Shown here in pieces: positions 1-8,011 of a stretch of 64,000 nucleotides of DNA (the stretch's first letter is position 1; every line of letters starts with the position of its first letter). Source of the DNA: Kribbella flavida DSM 17836. GTDB lineage: Bacteria; Actinomycetota; Actinomycetes; Propionibacteriales; Kribbellaceae. The stretch spans positions 6,634,001-6,698,000 of the forward strand of contig NC_013729.1 in the NCBI RefSeq assembly GCF_000024345.1, given 5' to 3'. The notes under the pieces are model-generated. The model saw only the letters and a list, made by a program, of their open reading frames with translations. It did no database searches and was not told where the DNA came from. Made by a program: the position numbers and the translations under genes.

Positions 1-449
1 ATCCGGCGGTAGGTGCCGATCGGCTCGAAACCCAAGGCGCGGTGCAGGCCCACGCTGGCGTCGTTCGGCAGCGTCATCCCGGCGATCGCCGTTCGGTATC
101 CCCGCTCGGCCAACCGCTCGAAGAGCGCCTCGTACAGCAGCCGCCCGCCACCCGTCCGCCGTCGCCCGGACTCCAGGTAGACGCTCACCTCGCAGGACCA
201 CCGGTACGCCGCCCGGGCCTTCATCGGCCCGCCGTACGCATACCCGACGACTCGTCCGGCATCCTCCAGCACCAGCCACGCGTGAGTGCTCTGCGCGGCG
301 GTGATCCGCTCCGCCATCTCGGCCGGCGTCGGCGGCTCGAGCTCGAAGCTGATCGCGGTCTCCCGGACGTACGGCGCGTAGATCGCCGCACAGGCGGCCG
401 CGTCCAGCTCCGGCATCGCATCCCGGATCAGCAGGTCCTTCGTCAACAT
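1..449 (-). CDS. GNAT acetyltransferase, phosphinothricin-acetyltransferase-like (3' end outside window)
   Basis: The first 149 codons are visible; the gene runs off the left edge. The N-terminus (IRDAMPELDAAACAAIYAPY then an RETAISFE segment) and the later PNDASVGLHRALGF segment match the PAT/bar-like branch of the GNAT family. The acetyl-CoA pyrophosphate loop is RRRTGGGRLL near residue 110. Such enzymes acetylate phosphinothricin, methionine sulfone or related amines in the cytoplasm; the substrate here cannot be told. It is divergent from the XRE-cupin regulator with only 39 bases between starts. A TACTAT -10 box lies six bases before the ATG, so the mRNA is probably leaderless. Confidence 0.85.
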   Translation of the reverse strand, partial: MLTKDLLIRDAMPELDAAACAAIYAPYVRETAISFELEPPTPAEMAERITAAQSTHAWLVLEDAGRVVGYAYGGPMKARAAYRWSCEVSVYLESGRRRTGGGRLLYEALFERLAERGYRTAIAGMTLPNDASVGLHRALGFEPIGTYRR

Positions 450-455
450 GTCACG

Positions 456-481
456 ATAGTAGTCACACCGAGCGCTATAGT
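456..481. promoter_or_regulatory. back-to-back leaderless promoters
   Basis: In the 39 bases between the divergent starts, the minus strand has TACTAT (bases 461-456) six bases before the GNAT ATG and the plus strand has TATAGT (476-481) seven bases before the regulator ATG. No Shine-Dalgarno sequence fits between either box and its start. This spacing is typical of leaderless actinobacterial transcripts. The two promoters must be used in competition or be controlled together, probably by the regulator. Confidence 0.55.
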
Positions 482-488
482 GGCAAGC

Positions 489-1094
489 ATGTCCGACTCG
501 CTCTCCGTCTCGCTCGCCGCGACGCTGCAGGCCGCCCGGGTGGACCGGAACCTCTCGATCAACGCGTTGGCCGAGCGCTCCGGCGTCTCCCGCGCGATGA
601 TCAGCAAGATCGAGCGCGGCGAGGCCCAGCCGACCGCCGTACTGCTGGGCCGGCTGTCGGGCGCTCTCGGCCTCACCCTGTCGGAGCTGGTCGCCCGGGC
701 CGAGCAGGCCGACGGCACGGTCGAGCTGCTGCGCAGGGCCGAGGACCAGCCGCTCTGGACGGACCCGGCGACGGGCTATCGCCGGCGCGCGGTCTCCCCC
801 GCGGCCGGCGGTCCGCTGGAGCTGGTCGAGGTCGAACTGCCGCCCGGCGCGTCGGTGTCGTACCCGGCCGACGCCTACATCTTCAAGTACCAGCAGCTGT
901 GGATCCTGGCCGGGCAGCTGCGCTTCCACGAGGGCGACCAGGTCCACGAGCTCGCGACCGGCGACTGTCTGCAGCTCGGACCGCCCTCGCCGACCACGTT
1001 TCACAACCCCTCCGGTACGCCCTGTCGCTATCTGGTTGCGCTGGTCAAGGAACCTTTCGAGATGCGGCGACACGGCGGGTTTTCGCGTGATTGA
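489..1094 (+). CDS. XRE-family regulator with C-terminal cupin domain
   Basis: 201 residues. An N-terminal XRE helix-turn-helix (about residues 8-61, with SINALAERSGVSRAMISKIE) is followed by a cupin-2 barrel (about 105-190, with GDQVHELATGDCLQLGPPSP). This architecture belongs to the SutR/PuuR-like family, in which the cupin senses a small ligand. The reading frame is open further upstream, but ATG 489 is chosen because it starts exactly at the HTH region and sits seven bases after a TATAGT box. It is divergent from the GNAT gene, which is its likely target. Ligand unknown. Confidence 0.88.
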   Translation: MSDSLSVSLAATLQAARVDRNLSINALAERSGVSRAMISKIERGEAQPTAVLLGRLSGALGLTLSELVARAEQADGTVELLRRAEDQPLWTDPATGYRRRAVSPAAGGPLELVEVELPPGASVSYPADAYIFKYQQLWILAGQLRFHEGDQVHELATGDCLQLGPPSPTTFHNPSGTPCRYLVALVKEPFEMRRHGGFSRD

Positions 1095-1140
1095 GTAGGC
1101 CCGGCCGCCCGCCGACCACTCCCGAGGGGACTCAGGACGC

Positions 1141-2397
1141 ATGGACGTATCACCGCTGGTCTGGACGCTGACGATCCTCGGCATCCTGGGCCTGCTGGCG
1201 TTCGACTACTTCTTCCACGTCCGCCGCGCGCACGTGCCGCAACTGCGCGAGGCGGCGATCTGGTCCAGCGTGTACGTCGGGCTGGCGCTGCTGTTCGGTG
1301 TCGGCACGCTGATCTTCGGCGGCGGCGCGATGGGCTCGGAGTACTTCGCCGGCTACGTCACCGAGAAGGCGCTGTCGGTCGACAACCTGTTCGTGTTCCT
1401 GATCATCATGACCAGCTTCCGGGTGCCGCGGGAGGACCAGCAGAAGGTGCTGCTGTTCGGCATCATGTTCTCGCTGGTCGCCCGGACCGGGTTCATCCTG
1501 CTCGGCTCGGCGCTGATCAACACCTTCGCCTGGGTCTTCTACCTGTTCGGCCTGGTGCTGCTGATCACCGCGGGCAACATGCTGCGGCCGCAGACCGAGG
1601 AAGCGCACTCGGCGCAGAACGTGGTGGTCCGGCTGAGCCGCCGGCTGTTCCGAACCACCGACAACTACGACGGCGACAAGCTGTTCACCGTCCAGAACGG
1701 CCGCCGGGTGATGACGCCGATGCTGCTGGTGATGGTGGCGATCGCCGGCACCGACCTGATGTTCGCGCTGGACTCGATCCCGGCGATCTTCGGCCTGACC
1801 CAGAACGTGTTCGTGGTGTTCACCGCGACGGCGTTCAGCCTGCTCGGTCTGCGCCAGCTGTACTTCCTGCTGGACGGGCTGCTGGACCGGCTGATCTACC
1901 TCTCCTTCGGACTGGCCGCGATCCTCGGCTTCATCGGCGTGAAGCTGGTGCTGCACGCGCTGCACGAGAACAACGTGCCGTTCATCAACGACGGCGAACA
2001 CGTCGAGGTCGCCGAGATCAGCACCGGCCTGTCCCTCACGGTCATCCTGGCCGTGCTGGTGGTCACCGTGCTGGCGTCGCTGCTCAGCACCCGCGGCCGC
2101 ACCCAGACCGCGATGGCGAACGCCCGCCGCGATGCCATCGCGTACCTGGACTCGGAGTACACCAGCGACCCGGTCGAACGGGAGCGCATCTACCGCCGGT
2201 TGATCGAGTCCCGCGACCACATCGTCAAGCTCGGCCCGAAAGCCAAGCAGATCGTCAAGAACGAGCCCGAACTGCTGGAGCTCTGCGGCCGCGCCGCCCT
2301 CAGTCACGACGCCGCGCTCGCCAGCGGCCGGCACCCGGACGACTCGGTGCTGGGACCGGACCCGACGCCGCTGCAGGGGCCTCGTCGGCAGGGGTGA
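1141..2397 (+). CDS. TerC/Alx family integral membrane protein
   Basis: 418 residues with about nine hydrophobic segments. The TerC hallmarks are present: an acidic LSVDNLFVFLIIM segment in an early helix and GTDLMFALDSIPAIFGLT in a central one, acidic intramembrane residues thought to bind or move metal ions. TerC/Alx proteins are linked to manganese export, metalation of exported proteins and tellurite resistance. The C-terminal 100 residues are a charged cytoplasmic tail with a tyrosine/arginine-rich helix, longer than in short TerC proteins. It stands alone, after a GGGGAC ribosome site, and is followed by a hairpin. Confidence 0.9.
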   Translation: MDVSPLVWTLTILGILGLLAFDYFFHVRRAHVPQLREAAIWSSVYVGLALLFGVGTLIFGGGAMGSEYFAGYVTEKALSVDNLFVFLIIMTSFRVPREDQQKVLLFGIMFSLVARTGFILLGSALINTFAWVFYLFGLVLLITAGNMLRPQTEEAHSAQNVVVRLSRRLFRTTDNYDGDKLFTVQNGRRVMTPMLLVMVAIAGTDLMFALDSIPAIFGLTQNVFVVFTATAFSLLGLRQLYFLLDGLLDRLIYLSFGLAAILGFIGVKLVLHALHENNVPFINDGEHVEVAEISTGLSLTVILAVLVVTVLASLLSTRGRTQTAMANARRDAIAYLDSEYTSDPVERERIYRRLIESRDHIVKLGPKAKQIVKNEPELLELCGRAALSHDAALASGRHPDDSVLGPDPTPLQGPRRQG

Positions 2398-2488
2398 GGG
2401 GAGAACGCCCTCATGGACATGCTTGCAGTAGATCGAGGCGCCCACCCAGGCGGGCGACTCGCTCGCTGACGCTCGCACGGTGCCTTCT

Positions 2489-2512
2489 CCCGCCCTTTGG
2501 GTTCAGGGCGGG
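2489..2512 (+). terminator. hairpin after the TerC gene
   Basis: CCCGCCCT, an eight-base loop and AGGGCGGG form a perfect 8-bp stem about 90 bases after the TerC stop. There is no T-run, so it would be an actinobacterial-style hairpin-only terminator at best. Confidence 0.4.
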
Positions 2513-2657
2513 CTAGCACCCGGTGGGTGCGCGCGTCCGCACGCTGCGACACGCTTCCACGCTTCAGTTTGCGCGCTCCCGCGCTTGTCGACGACGGTGC
2601 AACCCAGGCCAGGCCCAACTGGGCGGGACAGACGCCGTGCGAGAGCGCCCAACCTCG

Positions 2658-2726
2658 CGCGTCAGCGCGGACCCGTGTGCCAGCGCGCATTTCGCGTCAG
2701 CGCGGAACCCGCGCGCCAGCGCGCAC
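2658..2726. repeat. two tandem imperfect 33-35 base repeats
   Basis: CGCGTCAGCGCGGA followed by CCCG, two variable bases and GCCAGCGCGCA occurs twice (about 2658-2689 and 2693-2725), with a degenerate third piece (GGCGCCAGCACGCGCA) after it. The unit is itself partly self-complementary. No spacers of regular length, so this is not a CRISPR array. Confidence 0.5.
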
Positions 2727-2853
2727 CCCAGCAGGCGCCAGCACGCGCACACCTGACCGAGCGAGAGCGGCGCGCAGCCCGCGACGGAGGAGCGGGCGTG
2801 GCCGCCGCGTGGAGGAAACCCCAGGTCCGCCCCCTCCACAGCCCCAGCGATGG

Positions 2854-4767
2854 TCAGGCACGCGGGAGCCAGACCCGCATCGCGCCGATCTCGCGGTTGG
2901 CCCAGGCGTAGTAGGGAACGGCTCGGACCGGGACCTCGTCACCGACGCTGTCGTCGAGGCCGGGTCGGTAGGGCCAGTGGTCCGGCGTGTGTGCTGTGCC
3001 GGGACGGCCTTCGGTGGTGAGGACGGTGACGCCGTCGAGCAAGCCCGGTTCGTGCGTCGCGGTGACGGGTGCGCCGACCAGCAGGTGGAGGTCGTCGACG
3101 TCGGTCTGCTGGTCGACCTGCTCGACCGCGTAGACCAGCGGGCCGCGTTCGAGCGCCACGCAGCCGCGGACGGCGTCGATGCGGGGATCCGCCGCAACCG
3201 TTCTCGTTGCCATCGGCAATTGAAGCTCGACGGTGTCACCGGTGGCCCAGGTCTGTTCGACGCGGGCGTACCGACCGGCGTCGACCGGCTTGCCGTTGAG
3301 CGTCGCGCCTTCGGCCCAGCCCGGGATGCGCAGCTCCAGCGCCCAGGGCGTGTCGGGCGTCTGCTGGACGGTCACCTTGATGCTGCCGTTCCAGGGGTAC
3401 TCCGTGTCCACCTGCAGCTCGACCGTACCGGCGGGCAGGTCGGCGGCGACCGCGCCCTCGGCGTACTGGTGGAGCTGGATCGCACCGTCGGTGGTGCTCG
3501 CGAGGTAGCCGTCGAGGCTGGACAGGGTCCGCATGATGTTGGGCGGGCAGCACGCGCAGTCGAACCAGCCGCGCCTGCCGTGCGCCGGGCTCCGGTTGCC
3601 GTCGGGCTCCGCGGCGCCGCGGAGCTGGAGGGGGTTGACGTAGAAGTACTCGTCACCGCCGAGCGAGACGCCGGCCAGGAAGCCGTTGTAGAGCATGCGC
3701 TCGATCGCATCGGCGTAGAAGGCGTTGCCGGTGGCCAGCAGCATCCGCCAGGCCCACTGGACGCCGCCGATCGCGGCACAGGTCTCGGCGTACGCCCGGT
3801 CCGGCGGCAGCTCGTACTCGTCGCCGAATGCCTCGCCGTCCCAGCGAGACCCCAGACCGCCGGTGAGATAGGTCTTCGTCGACCACATGTGGGCGAACTG
3901 ACCTTCGAGCACCCGCAGCAGGTCGTCGTCACCGGTCTCCAGGGCCACGTCGGCCGCGCCTGCCGCCAGGTAGACCGCCCGGACGGCATGGCCCTCGACC
4001 GTCGTCGCCTCGCGGACGGGGACGCGGTCGGAGAAGTAGGCCGGGTGGTGTCCGTGACCCTCGATGATGCCGTGACCGCGCGCTTCGACGAACCACCGGG
4101 CCAGCTCCAGGTACGCCGTCGTACCGGTCTCGCGGTACAGCTCGACCAGCGCCATCTCGATCACCGGGTGACCGTCGACGTCGCGGATCTTGCCCTGACC
4201 GCTGTCGCCGAAGGTCGCCACCAGGTGGTCGGCGAGCTTGATCGCGACGTCCAGCAGAGCGCGGTCCCCGGTGCAGCGGATCTGGGCGACGGCAGCCTGG
4301 ATCAGGTGACCCGCGCAGTAGTGCTCGTGGCTCCAGACCAGCTCTCGGTAGCGGCCTACAACGCCTTGCCGGAGCTGGACGACCGAGTCGAGATAGCCGT
4401 CCTCGCGCTGAGCCGCGGCGACCACCGCAGTCAGCTTGCGCTGGCGGTCGAGCAGGTCGTCGGACGGGTTGCGGCCGTACTCCCACGCAACGGCTTCCAG
4501 CCACTTGTAGACATCGGAGTCGGCGAAGATCGGGCCGATCGCCTCGCCCTCGTCGATACCCGCGGCCAGGCGGAGGTTGTACAGGTTCCCGGCCGCTTCG
4601 AGCTGGTCCTGGCCGGCGGGGATCGCGCGCTCGGCGTTCCGGGCCTGGCGCGGGGCCCAGAAGCCGCCGGTGATTCGGGCCCGGCCGAGGCCGATCGGGC
4701 GAAGGCGTCCGCGCGTGGTGGCGGCGGGGCTGACCGAGGTGGGCGCCGGTTCCTGTGAGGTGGTCAT
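2854..4767 (-). CDS. glycoside hydrolase family 127, beta-L-arabinofuranosidase-like
   Basis: 637 residues, the usual length for GH127 (HypBA1 type), which removes terminal beta-L-arabinofuranose from plant glycans. Key family signatures are seen: YAETCAAIGG near residue 327 and FDCACCPPNIMR near residue 404, supplying the cysteines and glutamate of the Zn-thiolate active site. No signal peptide is seen, so it acts in the cytoplasm on imported oligosaccharides. The frame is open 65 codons further upstream, but ATG 4767 has an AGGAG site nine bases before it and the upstream part would overlap the operator. It is divergent from a LacI regulator that probably represses it. Confidence 0.9.
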   Translation of the reverse strand: MTTSQEPAPTSVSPAATTRGRLRPIGLGRARITGGFWAPRQARNAERAIPAGQDQLEAAGNLYNLRLAAGIDEGEAIGPIFADSDVYKWLEAVAWEYGRNPSDDLLDRQRKLTAVVAAAQREDGYLDSVVQLRQGVVGRYRELVWSHEHYCAGHLIQAAVAQIRCTGDRALLDVAIKLADHLVATFGDSGQGKIRDVDGHPVIEMALVELYRETGTTAYLELARWFVEARGHGIIEGHGHHPAYFSDRVPVREATTVEGHAVRAVYLAAGAADVALETGDDDLLRVLEGQFAHMWSTKTYLTGGLGSRWDGEAFGDEYELPPDRAYAETCAAIGGVQWAWRMLLATGNAFYADAIERMLYNGFLAGVSLGGDEYFYVNPLQLRGAAEPDGNRSPAHGRRGWFDCACCPPNIMRTLSSLDGYLASTTDGAIQLHQYAEGAVAADLPAGTVELQVDTEYPWNGSIKVTVQQTPDTPWALELRIPGWAEGATLNGKPVDAGRYARVEQTWATGDTVELQLPMATRTVAADPRIDAVRGCVALERGPLVYAVEQVDQQTDVDDLHLLVGAPVTATHEPGLLDGVTVLTTEGRPGTAHTPDHWPYRPGLDDSVGDEVPVRAVPYYAWANREIGAMRVWLPRA

Positions 4768-4795
4768 TCGGCGACTCCTGGAGGGGTCGAGTGAC

Positions 4796-4819
4796 GGAAA
4801 ATGTAGGAACACGTTTTCC
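4796..4819. promoter_or_regulatory. LacI-type operator between GH127 and its regulator
   Basis: GGAAAATGT, six bases, ACGTTTTCC: 8 of 9 arm positions are complementary. It lies 29 bases upstream of the GH127 start and 134 bases upstream of the regulator start, a good position for repression of the hydrolase. A weaker ATTTC...GAAAT symmetric site lies near 4911-4930, just before the regulator gene, and could serve autoregulation. Confidence 0.6.
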
Positions 4820-4952
4820 TGTCTGAACGTAGAGACGTTGCCCTCGTTGGTCAACCCTCCGGGGCTGCTTGATCGTGAGCCGGCGCGGCATGCGAGCGGC
4901 TCGCAAGCTACGATTTCGGAAAGTCCGGAAATGCTCGGAGAGGAAATCGGCG

Positions 4953-5951
4953 ATGACAGCACGCGGGCCGGCCCTGCCGCGGATCACCGACGTGGCCGCG
5001 CTCGCGGGGGTCTCGACCAGTACGGCGTCGAAGGCGCTCAACGACACCGGCCAGCTGCGCGCGGAGACCCGTGAGCGGGTCCGGCGGGCGGCCGAACAGC
5101 TGGGATTCACTCCCGACAGCCGCGGCCGGGCGCTGTCGTCGGGTCGCAGCTACACGGTCGGGCTGATCACGACGGACAGCTCGGGGCGGTTCAGCATCCC
5201 GATCATGCTCGGGGCGGAGGACGCGTTGAGCGCCGGCGAGATGGCGCTGGTGCTGTGCGACACCCGCGACGACCCGCTGCGGGAGTCGCACTACCTGCGC
5301 TCACTGGTGTCGCGGCGCGTCGACGGCATCATCGTCACCGGGCGGCGGACCGAGCCGCGGGCGCCGATCGACGTACCGATCCCGGTGGTCTACGCGTTGA
5401 GCCCGTCGACCGATCCGGCCGACACGTCGGTGGTGATGGACGACCGCGGCGGCGCGGCCGCCACGGCCCGGCACCTGCTCAGCCTCGGGCGACGACGGAT
5501 CGCGCACGTGACCGGTCCGGCGACCCACCTCAGCGCTGTCACCCGCGCGGCCGCGACGGTCGAGACCGCCGGCGACGCCATCGCCGGCGAACCGATGCAC
5601 GGCGAGTGGAGCGAACGCTGGGGCCGGCACGCCGTCGACGTCCTGCTCCGCAGCACCCCCGACCTCGACGCCATCTCCTGCGGCAGCGACCAGATCGCCC
5701 GCGGCGTCTGCGACCGCCTTCGCGAGCTCGGCCGCGCCGTCCCCGACGACATCGCCGTCACCGGCTACGACAACTGGACCGTGATGGCCCTGGCCAGCCG
5801 CCCACCCCTGACCACCGTCGACCTGCAACTGGAAGAACTGGGCCGCCGCACCGCCCAACTCCTGCTCGACACCATCGCCGGCACCCCCCACCCCGGGCGC
5901 CTGGAAATCCCCACCACCCTCATCCCGAGAGAATCCACGCTCGGCACCTGA
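4953..5951 (+). CDS. LacI-family transcriptional regulator
   Basis: 332 residues. The N-terminal HTH (ITDVAALAGVSTSTASKALN) is followed by a hinge and a periplasmic-binding-protein-like sugar-sensing core ending in the typical TTVDLQLEELGRRTAQLL and PTTLIPRESTLG segments. ATG 4953 is preferred over upstream in-frame starts because GGAGAGGA lies nine bases before it and the protein then begins just before the HTH. It is divergent from the GH127 gene and most likely controls it in response to an arabinose-containing sugar; the ligand is inferred from the neighbour only. Confidence 0.9.
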   Translation: MTARGPALPRITDVAALAGVSTSTASKALNDTGQLRAETRERVRRAAEQLGFTPDSRGRALSSGRSYTVGLITTDSSGRFSIPIMLGAEDALSAGEMALVLCDTRDDPLRESHYLRSLVSRRVDGIIVTGRRTEPRAPIDVPIPVVYALSPSTDPADTSVVMDDRGGAAATARHLLSLGRRRIAHVTGPATHLSAVTRAAATVETAGDAIAGEPMHGEWSERWGRHAVDVLLRSTPDLDAISCGSDQIARGVCDRLRELGRAVPDDIAVTGYDNWTVMALASRPPLTTVDLQLEELGRRTAQLLLDTIAGTPHPGRLEIPTTLIPRESTLGT

Positions 5952-6024
5952 CCGCACCCCACGGCCCTCGAGGTGCTCGCCGGTTGACCAGCGGGGCCGA
6001 CGACCTACCGGCGACCTCGGCCGC

Positions 6025-6516
6025 CTACTCCTCGGCGGACTTGATCCTCTGGTGGTGCCGTCGAGCCTTCAGGCGGTTGCCGCAGGTGGACATCGAGCAC
6101 CAGCGGCGAGCGTTGGCCTTGCTGCGGTCGAGCAAGAACAACCGGCACTCCGTGTCGTTCTCGCACGGTCTGATCCGATCCCTCAGGCCTGACCAGGCGA
6201 GCACCAGGTGCGCACCGACTCCCCCGCCAGTGGTCCGCCACTCGACCTCGCCGTCGGCAGTGAGCACAGGAACCCGCCGTACCGCGGCGAGGTAGCGCTG
6301 CAACGAATCCGCCGGCGCCATCCCCCGCACCACCAAGGCGATCGCGTCCCGCACCTCGCGGGCCGACCGCACGCTGCCCGGAATGCCTTGAGCGCGCAGC
6401 CACCCTTCGGCACCAGCACCTCGGAGCGCGTCCGTGGGCTGCCCGTCGACCATCGGGCTCGAGTTGAGCAGCGCCAGCAAAACCTCGACCTCGCGCCCTC
6501 TAACCCCATTGACCAT
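6025..6516 (-). CDS. CGNR zinc-finger regulator (ABATE-type)
   Basis: 163 residues. The C-terminus carries the CGNR zinc-finger signature (RWCSMSTCGNRLKARRH), preceded by CENDTECRLFLLDRSKANAR as in this family, and the N-terminal half is an ABATE-like helical domain. These proteins are putative stress-induced transcription factors of actinobacteria. It is divergent from the alpha/beta hydrolase at 6589, with 72 bases between starts, so that hydrolase is the likely target. The N-terminal domain looks slightly short for the family. Confidence 0.85.
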   Translation of the reverse strand: MVNGVRGREVEVLLALLNSSPMVDGQPTDALRGAGAEGWLRAQGIPGSVRSAREVRDAIALVVRGMAPADSLQRYLAAVRRVPVLTADGEVEWRTTGGGVGAHLVLAWSGLRDRIRPCENDTECRLFLLDRSKANARRWCSMSTCGNRLKARRHHQRIKSAEE

Positions 6517-6588
6517 ATTGACAGGTTACCCCTCGATCGTGTTCGCTGGCCTCCTAACCAGATAAATGATTCAAAGGAGTTAGACAGC

Positions 6589-7449
6589 ATGAACGTGCAC
6601 CACCGCACCGTCACGGTCGACGGCCACCAGATCTTCTACCGGGAAGCGGGCCCGGCCGACGCGCCCGTCCTGCTGCTCCTGCACGGCTTCCCGACCAGCT
6701 CGCACATGTTTCGCGACCTGATCCCCCGCCTCGCGGACAAGTACCACCTCATCGCCCCCGACCACCTCGGCTTCGGCTCCTCCGCGATGCCGGCCGCCGA
6801 CGAGTTCGCGTACAGCTTCGCCGCGCTCGCCGACCTGACCACCAAGTTCACCGAGCAGCTCGGCCTGTCGGCGTACGCCATCTACGTCCAGGACTACGGC
6901 GCCCCGATCGGCTGGCGGATGGCCCTGGCGCACCCCGAGCGCATCCGCGCCGTCATCACCCAGAACGGCAACGCCTACGAGGACGGCATCGTCGAGCAGG
7001 TTTGGCAGAACATCCGCGCGTACGACGCCGACCCGTCCCCGGAGACGGCCGCGGCCGCCCTGGAAGCGGCGAGCGAGGACGCGGTGAAGTGGCAGTACCT
7101 GCACGGCGTACCGGACGAGTCGCTGGTCAGTCCTGACACCTGGCAGCACGACCTGTCCCTGCTGAGCCGCCCCGGCGCCGGCCAGGTCCAGCTCGACCTG
7201 ATGCGCACCTACCTGACCAACTTCGCGATGTACCCGCAGTTCCAGGAGTACTTCCGGACCAGCCAGGTGCCGCTGCTCGCGGCCTGGGGCGAAAACGACG
7301 AGATCTTCCCGCCCGCCGGCGCGAAGGCCTTCCGGCGCGACCTGCCCGACGCCGAGATCCACCTGCTGCCGACCGGCCACTTCGCCCTGGAGACGCACGC
7401 CGCCGAGATCGCCGCGCTGGTGGACGGCTTCCTCACCCGCGTCCTCTGA
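6589..7449 (+). CDS. alpha/beta hydrolase, haloalkane-dehalogenase/epoxide-hydrolase-like
   Basis: 286 residues. The oxyanion motif LLHGFPTSSHMFR, the nucleophile elbow with aspartate (VQDYGAPIGWR, about residue 105), the acid region WGENDEIFPP and the histidine PTGHFALETH are all in order. An aspartate nucleophile indicates the haloalkane dehalogenase/epoxide hydrolase branch rather than serine esterases. ATG 6589 has AAAGGAG ten bases before it. Transcription probably starts between it and the divergent CGNR gene. Natural substrate unknown. Confidence 0.88.
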   Translation: MNVHHRTVTVDGHQIFYREAGPADAPVLLLLHGFPTSSHMFRDLIPRLADKYHLIAPDHLGFGSSAMPAADEFAYSFAALADLTTKFTEQLGLSAYAIYVQDYGAPIGWRMALAHPERIRAVITQNGNAYEDGIVEQVWQNIRAYDADPSPETAAAALEAASEDAVKWQYLHGVPDESLVSPDTWQHDLSLLSRPGAGQVQLDLMRTYLTNFAMYPQFQEYFRTSQVPLLAAWGENDEIFPPAGAKAFRRDLPDAEIHLLPTGHFALETHAAEIAALVDGFLTRVL

Positions 7450-7568
7450 GTCCGCCTCCTGCTTCGTCCGTGGCCTCTGCGCGGCGGCCGCCCGTATGCC
7501 AGTCGGCACATATTCGGATGCTCGCTCGGAGATCTGGGCACCAGCCGAAGGACCATTGAGGAGGCCTT

Positions 7569-7916
7569 GTGAGGATGCGGACGGTACTGGCCGTGGTGCC
7601 GGTGGCGGAGTTCGAGAAGTCGTGCGCCTGGTACGAAGGGTTCTTCGGGCAGCCGCCCGACACCCGGCCGATGGACGGCCTGGCGGAGTGGCACCTGAGC
7701 GAACTGGGAGTCGTGCAGGTCTTCCAGGAGCCCGACCGGGCCGGGCGGACCGCGGTGAACTTCACCGTGGACGACCTGGACGCGGCCCGCTCGGAGCTGT
7801 CCGGCCACAACATCGCCTCGACCGATCCGCAGGTCGTCTCCGCCGGCCGCCAGCGGCTGTCGATCATCCAGGACCCGGACGGGAACCAGTTGGGGCTGAT
7901 CGAGTCGCTGAGCTGA
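7569..7916 (+). CDS. glyoxalase/VOC superfamily protein
   Basis: 115 residues with two half-domains of the vicinal oxygen chelate fold: VLAVVPVAEFEKSCAWYEGF at the start and DPDGNQLGLIESL at the end, containing the usual C-terminal metal-ligand glutamate. A GAGGAGG ribosome site at 7557 fits GTG 7569 best, with ATG 7575 as an alternative. Likely a monodomain dioxygenase, isomerase or antibiotic-binding protein; the sequence does not decide which. Confidence 0.8.
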   Translation: MRMRTVLAVVPVAEFEKSCAWYEGFFGQPPDTRPMDGLAEWHLSELGVVQVFQEPDRAGRTAVNFTVDDLDAARSELSGHNIASTDPQVVSAGRQRLSIIQDPDGNQLGLIESLS

Positions 7917-8011
7917 ACACCCGCCTGAGGCGGCGGTCCGGTCTCGTACTGTGGTGCGGTCCGAGGCGGAGGCCTGACGCCGCCGGTCCGGCGACGAGTG
8001 CGGAGATGTGA

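Larger units (their letters stand above)
2398..2853. other. 456-base intergenic stretch, GC-skewed and repetitive
   Basis: No convincing gene on either strand. It separates the convergent TerC and GH127 genes. It contains a hairpin at 2489-2512, a 15-base palindrome (GCACCCGGTGGGTGC, 2517-2531) and imperfect copies of a GCGCGTCAGCGCGGA-type unit between about 2656 and 2750. Long open frames crossing it have arginine/alanine-rich translations typical of non-coding high-GC DNA. Confidence 0.6.

Noticed and set aside
2656..2750. CRISPR-like array of short repeats
   Set aside because: Only two to three imperfect units, no unique spacers of even length, and no cas genes nearby.
2497..4758. A 753-codon open frame on the plus strand opposite the GH127 gene
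   Set aside because: Antisense shadow of a well-conserved gene; translation is Arg/Val/Asp-rich without domains, as expected from high-GC third-position bias.
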